Assembly: GCA_015490115.1 (NCBI GenBank)
Contig: WFYM01000180.1
Coordinates: 1-11,076 of the forward strand
Origin: Aquificaceae bacterium
GTDB lineage: Bacteria > Aquificota > Aquificia > Aquificales > Aquificaceae
DNA: 11,076 nt
Direction of reading: 5' to 3'
How positions within the stretch are numbered: position 1 is the first letter of the stretch; each line of letters begins with the position of its first letter. A program made the position numbers and the translations under genes. Positions 6,207-11,076 of this stretch are shown here, one piece after another. The notes under the pieces are model-generated. The model made no database searches and was not told the DNA's origin. It saw only the letters and a program-made list of their open reading frames with translations.

Positions 6207-8764
6207 CTTATCACCCCCATTTTTTTCTCCATTTCGGTCACAGCGAGGAGGGTTTTTAGGACCGAGTCAGGGTTTAAGGATATGCTGTCTATGCCGAGTT
6301 CAACTAAAAACTGGGCGAAGTCTGGAAAGTCTGAAGGAGCCTGACCGCATATCCCCACCTTCTTCCCCTTTTCCTTGGCTGTCTTTATCAGCTTCTCTAT
6401 CAGCCTCTTTACAGCTTCGTTCCTCTCGTCGTATAGGTGGGCTACGAGTTCCGAGTCCCTGTCTATTCCGAGGGCGAGCTGGGTGAGGTCGTTCGAGCCT
6501 ATGGAGAAGCCGTCGAATATCTCGGCGAAGACGTCCGCAAGAACTATGTTGCTCGGAAGCTCAGCCATGACGTAAACTTCGAGACCGTTCTCACCCCTCT
6601 TTAGTCCGGCGGACTCCATAACTTCGAGGACCTTCTCCCCCTCCTCTGGTGTCCTGCAGAAGGGGACCATGACTTTGACGTTCGTGAGTCCCATCTTGTT
6701 CCTGACCCTCAAGATAGCCTGACACTCCATTATGAAGGCTTCCTTGAAGACCGGTGAGTAGTATCTTGAAGCTCCCCTCCAGCCTATCATCGGGTTCTCC
6801 TCTTCCGGTTCGAAGAGCTGACCTCCTATTAGGTTCGCGTATTCGTTTGACTTGAAGTCCGAGAACCTGACGATCACGGGGTTCGGGTAAAAGGCTGAGG
6901 CTATCTTAGCTATCCCGTAAGAGAGCTTCTTTATGTAGTATGTCTTCTTGTCGTCGTAGCCGAAGGTGTGCTTTTCTATTTCCTCTATGAGCCTCTTTAG
7001 GTTTATAGTCCTCTTTTCCTTCCCCTTCGCGAGCTTTTCCTTTAAGGGACCGTTTGCGTGGGCGTATATAGCCCTGAAGGTGACGAAGCCTCTCTCGTCC
7101 ACGAGACCGAGGTCCGAGAGCTTCCTATAAAGCTCCTTTATGTCCTTGTAGTGAATCAGGGCGAGGGGGTGTATTTTTATGTAGTTGGCTATTATGAACT
7201 CTTCCCTCGCGAGTCCCACACCATCGTTTGGAAGGGAAGCGTGCCTAAATGCAGTCTCGGGGTTCCCTATGTTCATCATTATCTTCGTCTTCGGTCTCGG
7301 GAGCTGTTCGAGGTCCACCTCCTCCACTTCGAACTTGAGGCTGCCTTCGTATACGTGTCCCGTTTCCCCCTCCGCACAGGAGACGGTAACCTCCATCCCG
7401 TCCCTCAAGACCTCGGTCGCGTTTCCGGTTCCGACAACCGCCGGTATGCCGAGTTCCCTCGCGACTATCGCAGCGTGGGCTGTCCTTCCCCCCCTGTTCG
7501 TCACTATAGCTGAAGCCTTCTTCATTATAGGTTCCCAATCCGGGTCCGTTATGTCCGTTACGAGGATCTCCCCCTCTCGGAAGCTCTCAGCGTCTTTTAG
7601 GTCAAACAACACTCTTACTTTCCCTGTCGCTATCTTATCTCCTACCGCTATACCGCTAACTAACCTCTTTTTCTCCCTTTCCTCCTCCCCTTCGAGTATC
7701 TTGTAAACTTTTATTATATTCCTCTCCTTCCGGGAGTGAACCGTCTCAGGACGTGCTTGGACTATGAAAAGCTCTCCGAGTATCCCGTCCTTCGCCCACT
7801 CTATGTCCATAGGTGTCCACTTCCCCTTCTTCTCGGAGTAGTGTTTTTCTATGAGCATCCCCCACTCCGCGAGCTTCAATATCTCTTCATCCGTGAGGGC
7901 GAACCTCTTCTGATCGCTCAAGGGGACGTTTACGATCTTCGTCCTGTCCTCCCCTGTCCCGTATACCATCTTCCTGTCCTTCCTCCCGAGCTTCTTCTCT
8001 ATAATCGCGGAGTAGCCCTGTTTGAAGGTGGGTTTGAAGACCATGTACTCGTCGGGTGTTACCATACCTTGGACTATAAGCTCCCCGAGTCCGTAAATTG
8101 CGTTTATAACTATAACGTCCTTGAAACCCGTCTCCGTGTCGAGGGTGAACATGACTCCAGAAGCCCCGAGGTCAGACCTTACCATCTTCTGGACGCCAAC
8201 AGCTATGCCGACCTTGAAGTGGTCGAAGCCGAAGGTCTCCCTGTAGGATATAGCCCTGTCGGTGAAGAGGGAGGCGAAGCAGTTCTTTATTGCTGTGAGG
8301 ACGTTCTCAGCACCGACGACGTTGAGGTAAGTCTCCTGCTGTCCGGCGAAGGAGGCGTCGGGCAGGTCCTCAGCTGTAGCTGAGGATCTCACGGCTACGT
8401 CGACCGCGTGGGTCCCATACTTTTCCGAGAGCTTGTTGTAGTATTCCCTGATCAGCTTCTCAAGGTCCGGCGGGAACTCACCCCCCTTTATAAGCTCCCT
8501 CACTTGGTAACCTCTCCTTGAGAGGTCGGAGATGTCGTTTACGTTGAGACCCGAGAGTATCTCCCTTATTCTGTCCCTTAGGTTGTTGTGGTCGAGGAAC
8601 CAGTAGTAGGCGCTCGAAGTCACAACGAAGCCGTAGGGTATGTTTATCCCGAGGGGGCTTAAGTTCCTTATCATCTCACCGAGGGAGGCGTTCTTTCCGC
8701 CCGCGACGGGTATGTCCTCTATGGTCAGCTCGTCGAGCCAGACAACAAAGGGCTTATCACCCAT
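6203..8764 (-). CDS. ppsA: Phosphoenolpyruvate synthase (pyruvate, water dikinase)
   Basis: The enzyme makes PEP, AMP and phosphate from pyruvate, ATP and water. The product has 853 residues, a usual full length. The N-terminal ATP-grasp part holds GGKNASLGEM (22-31) and RSSATAEDLPDASFAGQQET (126-145). The swivelling phosphohistidine domain has GGRTAHAAIVARELGIPAVVG, with catalytic His430. The C-terminal TIM barrel carries GSNDLTQLALG and GICGQAPSD, with catalytic Cys806. All expected motifs are present, so it should be active. In Aquificales the substrate would come from pyruvate:ferredoxin oxidoreductase after the reductive TCA cycle, making this the entry to gluconeogenesis. The start at 8764 follows a strong AGGAGGTGG (8769-8777), which overlaps the glyS stop; the gap to glyS is 12 nt. 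The gene sits between a tRNA synthetase and the pilus genes, with no visible promoter of its own. Confidence 0.97.
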   Translation of the reverse strand: MGDKPFVVWLDELTIEDIPVAGGKNASLGEMIRNLSPLGINIPYGFVVTSSAYYWFLDHNNLRDRIREILSGLNVNDISDLSRRGYQVRELIKGGEFPPDLEKLIREYYNKLSEKYGTHAVDVAVRSSATAEDLPDASFAGQQETYLNVVGAENVLTAIKNCFASLFTDRAISYRETFGFDHFKVGIAVGVQKMVRSDLGASGVMFTLDTETGFKDVIVINAIYGLGELIVQGMVTPDEYMVFKPTFKQGYSAIIEKKLGRKDRKMVYGTGEDRTKIVNVPLSDQKRFALTDEEILKLAEWGMLIEKHYSEKKGKWTPMDIEWAKDGILGELFIVQARPETVHSRKERNIIKVYKILEGEEEREKKRLVSGIAVGDKIATGKVRVLFDLKDAESFREGEILVTDITDPDWEPIMKKASAIVTNRGGRTAHAAIVARELGIPAVVGTGNATEVLRDGMEVTVSCAEGETGHVYEGSLKFEVEEVDLEQLPRPKTKIMMNIGNPETAFRHASLPNDGVGLAREEFIIANYIKIHPLALIHYKDIKELYRKLSDLGLVDERGFVTFRAIYAHANGPLKEKLAKGKEKRTINLKRLIEEIEKHTFGYDDKKTYYIKKLSYGIAKIASAFYPNPVIVRFSDFKSNEYANLIGGQLFEPEEENPMIGWRGASRYYSPVFKEAFIMECQAILRVRNKMGLTNVKVMVPFCRTPEEGEKVLEVMESAGLKRGENGLEVYVMAELPSNIVLADVFAEIFDGFSIGSNDLTQLALGIDRDSELVAHLYDERNEAVKRLIEKLIKTAKEKGKKVGICGQAPSDFPDFAQFLVELGIDSISLNPDSVLKTLLAVTEMEKKMGVIR

Positions 8765-8776
8765 GGCACCACCTCC

Positions 8777-10762
8777 TCAGGGGACGACGAGGCTAAAGTC
8801 CGCTATCCTTCTAAACAGGTCCTTTACCCTCTGAAGGAGCGAGAGTCTGTTTTCCCTTATGCTCTCGTCCTTGTCCATTATGAGGACCTTGTCAAAGAGG
8901 GCGTCTATGTAGGGTTTCAGGGACCTCAGGTCCTCCAAAGAGAGGTTGGTCTTTCCCTCCGCTTCCCTCAACCTTTCCCAGAGTTCCTTTTCCTCCTTCT
9001 CCCTGAATAGGGTCTCCTCCACCTTCCTCTTCTCCCACCCTTTGGGTAATATTTTAGCAACCCTCCTGTAAGCCTCGTATACATCCCTCAGAACTTCCGT
9101 CCCCTTGTATCTTTCTATCTCCCTTACCCTCAGGATCACCCGAAGGGGTGCGAGGGGAGAGTGGGAAGAGGTGACAGCCCTCACGGTCGTCTGGTCTCCG
9201 AGGTAGCTCTCGAGCCTCTGGGAGAGGAACTCCTCGAGCTTGTCCAGATTCCGGACTTTGGTGTATAGCCTTGCAACTTCTCTTATGTCCAGATCCCAAC
9301 CCTTTTCCTCTAATATCCTGAAGACTCCGAAGGCTGACCTCCTCAGCCCGTAAGGGTCCGAGCTACCCTTCGGTATCTCACCAGCTGAGAAGAAGCTGAC
9401 AAGATCGTCCACCTTATCCGCGAGGGAAAGGAGGGAACCCACCTCCGTTTCCGGTGTGTTGTCCTCCGGTCCCGAAGGTTTGTACTGCTCAAGTATTGCA
9501 AGCGCTATTTCCTTATCCTCCCCCTGTTTTAGGGCGTATATGTATCCCATGTAGCCTTGAAGCTCGTCGAATTCTTTGACCATTTCCGTGAGGAGATCCG
9601 CTTTTGAGAGGTGGGCAGCTCTTAAGACCTTCTTCTTTGTATCTTCGCTCAGGTGAAGTTTCTCCGACAGATACTCCGCGATCCTCTTCATCCTCTCCAC
9701 CTTGTCGAGGACGGAGCCTATCTTGGGATGGACCAAAACTCCCGAGAGTTTGGGAACGAAGCTCTCGAGGGACTTTTTTAGGTCTTCCCTGTAGAAGAAG
9801 AGGGCATCCTCGAGCCTCGCCCTCAGGACCCTCTCGTAACCTTCCCTTATCTCGTTACCCTCAGGTCTGTTGTTACTTATACCTATGAAGTGGTTTGTGA
9901 GCCTACCTTCCTTCGATACGCAGAAGAACCTCTGGTGGTGTGCCGCGACCGTGACAATAACCTTTTCCGGAAGCTCGAGGTATCTCTCTTCGAAGCTGCC
10001 GAGAACCGGAAAGGGATACTCTACAAGGTTCGTAACCTCTTCGAGGAGACCCTCGGGATACTCAGGCTCACCACCCAGCTCTTTTGCCAGCTTCCTTACG
10101 CTCTCTTCTATGAGCCTTTTCCTCTTCTCTATGTCCGGGATCACGAAGTTCTCCTCGAGGACCTTAAGGTAGTCCTCAGCCCTCCTTAGCTTTATCGGTC
10201 CCGGAGAGAGGAAGCGGTGTCCGTAGGTTAGCCTGTCAGCCCTCAGGTTTCCGAAGGAAAGGTCGACGACCTTCTCTCCGTAGAGGGCGAGGATCCATCT
10301 CACAGGTCTCGAAAAGGTCAGATCCTTGGATGAGGTCCACCTCATCCTCTTCGGGAACGGTATGGAGAGGAGTATGCTTTGGAAGTTCTCCTTGAGCCTT
10401 TCGAGAGTTGTCGTCTCTTCCTTTACCACCTTTACAGCTGCATACTCTCCTTCTCCCTTTTTTGCTTTGAAGACATCCTCTTGGGAGGCTCCGTGCTTTT
10501 TGAGGAAACCGAGGAGCGCCTTTGTGGGGTTTCCGTTCTCGTCGAAGGAAACCTTCCACGGGGGACCGTAGATGACCTCCTCGACCCTCTCCTCTTTGTC
10601 TTCGAAGTTTCTGACGTAAACGGCGAGCCTCCTCGGGGTTCCATATGTTTCTATGTCCTTTCTCTTTAAGATCTCGGAGAACTTCTCCTTCAGATAAGAG
10701 AGGGCGGGAGTTATTACGCCAGCCGGGAGTTCTTCTGTTCCTATCTCTACAACCAGATCCAT
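8777..10762 (-). CDS. glyS: Glycyl-tRNA synthetase beta subunit
   Basis: GlyS pairs with the catalytic alpha subunit GlyQ in the alpha2-beta2 bacterial glycyl-tRNA synthetase and supplies tRNA recognition. The product has 661 residues, close to the usual 660-690. It begins MDLVVEIGTEELPAGVI, the family's conserved start. An HD-like domain follows in the middle (around residues 385-405, SKADLLTEMVKEFDELQG), then the conserved GSSDPYGLRRSAFGVFRIL block (about 467-485) and a C-terminal DALR-type anticodon-binding region ending in FDKVLIMDKDESIRENRLSL. glyQ is not in the window. An in-frame TAG lies 4-6 nt upstream of the ATG, which fixes the start. There is no good Shine-Dalgarno sequence before it, unlike all the genes that follow, which suggests a very short or leaderless transcript. 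It is the first gene of the minus-strand unit. Confidence 0.97.
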   Translation of the reverse strand: MDLVVEIGTEELPAGVITPALSYLKEKFSEILKRKDIETYGTPRRLAVYVRNFEDKEERVEEVIYGPPWKVSFDENGNPTKALLGFLKKHGASQEDVFKAKKGEGEYAAVKVVKEETTTLERLKENFQSILLSIPFPKRMRWTSSKDLTFSRPVRWILALYGEKVVDLSFGNLRADRLTYGHRFLSPGPIKLRRAEDYLKVLEENFVIPDIEKRKRLIEESVRKLAKELGGEPEYPEGLLEEVTNLVEYPFPVLGSFEERYLELPEKVIVTVAAHHQRFFCVSKEGRLTNHFIGISNNRPEGNEIREGYERVLRARLEDALFFYREDLKKSLESFVPKLSGVLVHPKIGSVLDKVERMKRIAEYLSEKLHLSEDTKKKVLRAAHLSKADLLTEMVKEFDELQGYMGYIYALKQGEDKEIALAILEQYKPSGPEDNTPETEVGSLLSLADKVDDLVSFFSAGEIPKGSSDPYGLRRSAFGVFRILEEKGWDLDIREVARLYTKVRNLDKLEEFLSQRLESYLGDQTTVRAVTSSHSPLAPLRVILRVREIERYKGTEVLRDVYEAYRRVAKILPKGWEKRKVEETLFREKEEKELWERLREAEGKTNLSLEDLRSLKPYIDALFDKVLIMDKDESIRENRLSLLQRVKDLFRRIADFSLVVP

Positions 10763-10768
10763 GCCCTA

Positions 10769-10798
10769 AATATATTAACCCAAAGGGATGGCTTGAAA
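10769..10798 (-). promoter_or_regulatory. Possible glyS operon promoter
   Basis: On the minus strand TTTCAA (10798-10793) is followed after about 18 nt by TATATT (10774-10769); ATATAT with a 17-nt spacer is an alternative. Transcription would then begin within a few bases of the glyS ATG. The -35 hexamer would be the same base pairs that serve the divergent tRNA promoter. The match is modest and the AT-rich DNA offers several registers. Confidence 0.35.
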
Positions 10799-10821
10799 GC
10801 TCCGGAGGACTAAAGTATAAT
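10793..10821 (+). promoter_or_regulatory. Sigma70-type promoter of tRNA-fMet
   Basis: TTGAAA (10793-10798) and a perfect TATAAT (10816-10821) are separated by 17 nt, the ideal spacing. The tRNA starts 13 nt after the -10 box, so the 5' leader to be removed by RNase P would be only about 6-7 nt. This is the best promoter in the window and fits a highly expressed stable RNA. Confidence 0.85.
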
Positions 10822-10834
10822 AATATTCGGATAA

Positions 10835-10908
10835 CGCGGGGTGGAGCAGCCTGGTAGCTCGCCGGGCTCATAACCCGGAGGTCGCGGGTTCAAATCCCGC
10901 CCCCGCAA
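10835..10908 (+). tRNA. Initiator tRNA-fMet (anticodon CAU)
   Basis: The 74-nt sequence folds into a full cloverleaf: acceptor CGCGGGG/CCCCGCA, D arm GAGC/GCTC with AGCCTGGTA loop, anticodon stem CCGGG/CCCGG with loop CTCATAA (anticodon CAT at 10869-10871), variable AGGTC, T arm GCGGG/CCCGC with TTCAAAT, and discriminator A at 10908. Two marks identify it as initiator rather than elongator: the unpaired C1-A72 at the acceptor end, which allows formylation and blocks EF-Tu, and three consecutive G-C pairs at the base of the anticodon stem (GGG/CCC). The 3' CCA is not encoded (TTG follows), so it must be added by a nucleotidyltransferase. Apart from a stronger anticodon stem and T arm it closely resembles the E. 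coli initiator; the added G-C pairs fit growth at high temperature. Confidence 0.98.
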
Positions 10909-10947
10909 TTGACCTTATCCCGCAAACCTTACAAATTTTAGTAATAG

Positions 10948-11014
10948 ATTAATTTTGAGAAAAAAATTACCACCTTACCGTTTCGTTAAAGCGAATGTAA
11001 TTTCAAAAATTAAT
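10948..11014. repeat. Imperfect inverted repeat in AT-rich DNA
   Basis: ATTAATTTTGAGA (10948-10960) is the near reverse complement of TTTCAAAAATTAAT (11001-11014). One base is inserted and one mismatched, and about 40 nt lie between the arms. The arms are almost pure A and T, so the pairing could be chance. Confidence 0.35.
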
Positions 11015-11022
11015 TTACCACC
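10967..11022. repeat. Direct repeat TTACCACC, two copies
   Basis: The 8-mer TTACCACC occurs at 10967-10974 and 11015-11022, in both cases preceded by AA or AAT and followed by C/T bases. The copies are 48 nt apart. No array or further copies follow before the window ends. It may belong to a dispersed repeat or a binding site, but two short copies are weak evidence. Confidence 0.35.
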
Positions 11023-11041
11023 CCTTTTGGAAGGATTTTTT
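11023..11041 (+). terminator. Weak hairpin with T-run downstream of tRNA-fMet
   Basis: CCTT-TTGG-AAGG makes a 4-bp stem followed by A and six T residues. It is the only terminator-like structure after the tRNA, but the stem is very short and begins more than 110 nt past the tRNA end, so it may not function. Confidence 0.2.
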
Positions 11042-11076
11042 GACTTGGCGTGATTTTGTGTGATTTTTCTTGTCAT

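Larger units (their letters stand above)
10909..11076. other. AT-rich noncoding tail, no supported gene
   Basis: After the tRNA the base composition changes sharply from the GC-rich coding region to AT-rich DNA. It holds the two repeats and weak hairpin listed separately, and a tandem TGATTTTGTG/TGATTTTTCT at 11051-11070. A minus-strand frame from the window edge to TAA at 10975-10977 would encode 33 residues, starting MTRKITQNHAKSK if the edge ATG is its start; it could equally be the end of a longer gene. I do not recognise it and do not call it a gene. Confidence 0.5.

Noticed and set aside
7736..8383. 215-codon open frame on the plus strand opposite ppsA
   Set aside because: It lies fully antisense to conserved, intact ppsA sequence, has no recognisable domain, and arises because few stop triplets occur in the complement of this AGG/GAG-rich coding DNA.
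10236..10871. 211-codon minus-strand frame over the glyS 5' end and tRNA gene
   Set aside because: It is a shifted frame of glyS, begins inside the tRNA, and its product is low-complexity Arg/Pro/Gly-rich sequence.
10975..11076. 33-codon minus-strand frame at the right edge
   Set aside because: Short, AT-rich, low-complexity and truncated by the window; no family resemblance, so it cannot be told from chance or from the end of an outside gene.
10940..11076. Possible CRISPR leader or array start
   Set aside because: Only two 8-nt repeat copies are present, with no regular repeat-spacer pattern before the window ends.

Overview
This window looks like chromosomal DNA from a thermophilic, probably autotrophic bacterium of the Aquificaceae (Aquifex/Hydrogenivirga/Hydrogenobacter type). 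This is inferred from style rather than a database match. Arg codons are mostly AGG and Ile codons mostly ATA, the proteins are rich in Lys, Glu and Arg, and genes abut or overlap with strong AGGAGG/GAGGTG ribosome binding sites. Functionally unrelated genes are also packed into one transcription unit, which is known for Aquifex.

Layout. (1) Positions 1-2062, plus strand: four minor pseudopilin genes of a type IV pilus. They are the 3' end of a FimT/GspH-like gene, then PilV-, PilW- and PilX-like genes, overlapping or nearly so. (2) Positions 2063-10762, minus strand, read right to left: glyS, ppsA, pilM, pilN, pilO, a very short pilP-like gene, and pilQ. Junctions range from a 4-nt overlap to a 12-nt gap, so this is most likely one operon. 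(3) Positions 10835-10908, plus strand: an initiator tRNA-fMet(CAU) behind a near-consensus sigma70 promoter, divergent from glyS. (4) Positions 10909-11076: AT-rich DNA with short repeats and no gene I can support.

How the genes work together. PilM (cytoplasmic), PilN and PilO (inner membrane), PilP (periplasmic) and PilQ (outer-membrane secretin) form the envelope-spanning alignment complex of the pilus. The facing pseudopilin cluster supplies the minor pilins that prime assembly and probably form the tip. PpsA makes PEP from pyruvate; in Aquificales this is the step that carries fixed carbon from the reductive TCA cycle into gluconeogenesis. GlyS and tRNA-fMet belong to translation.

I found no previously undescribed system. 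The unusual points are lineage-specific reductions and additions in a standard machine: a shortened PilM with poor nucleotide-binding motifs, a 72-residue PilP-like protein, a secretin with no AMIN domain but extra N-domains, a PilO with a Pro/Arg/Gln-rich insert, and cysteine-rich pseudopilins, one with a pair of EF-hand-like loops.
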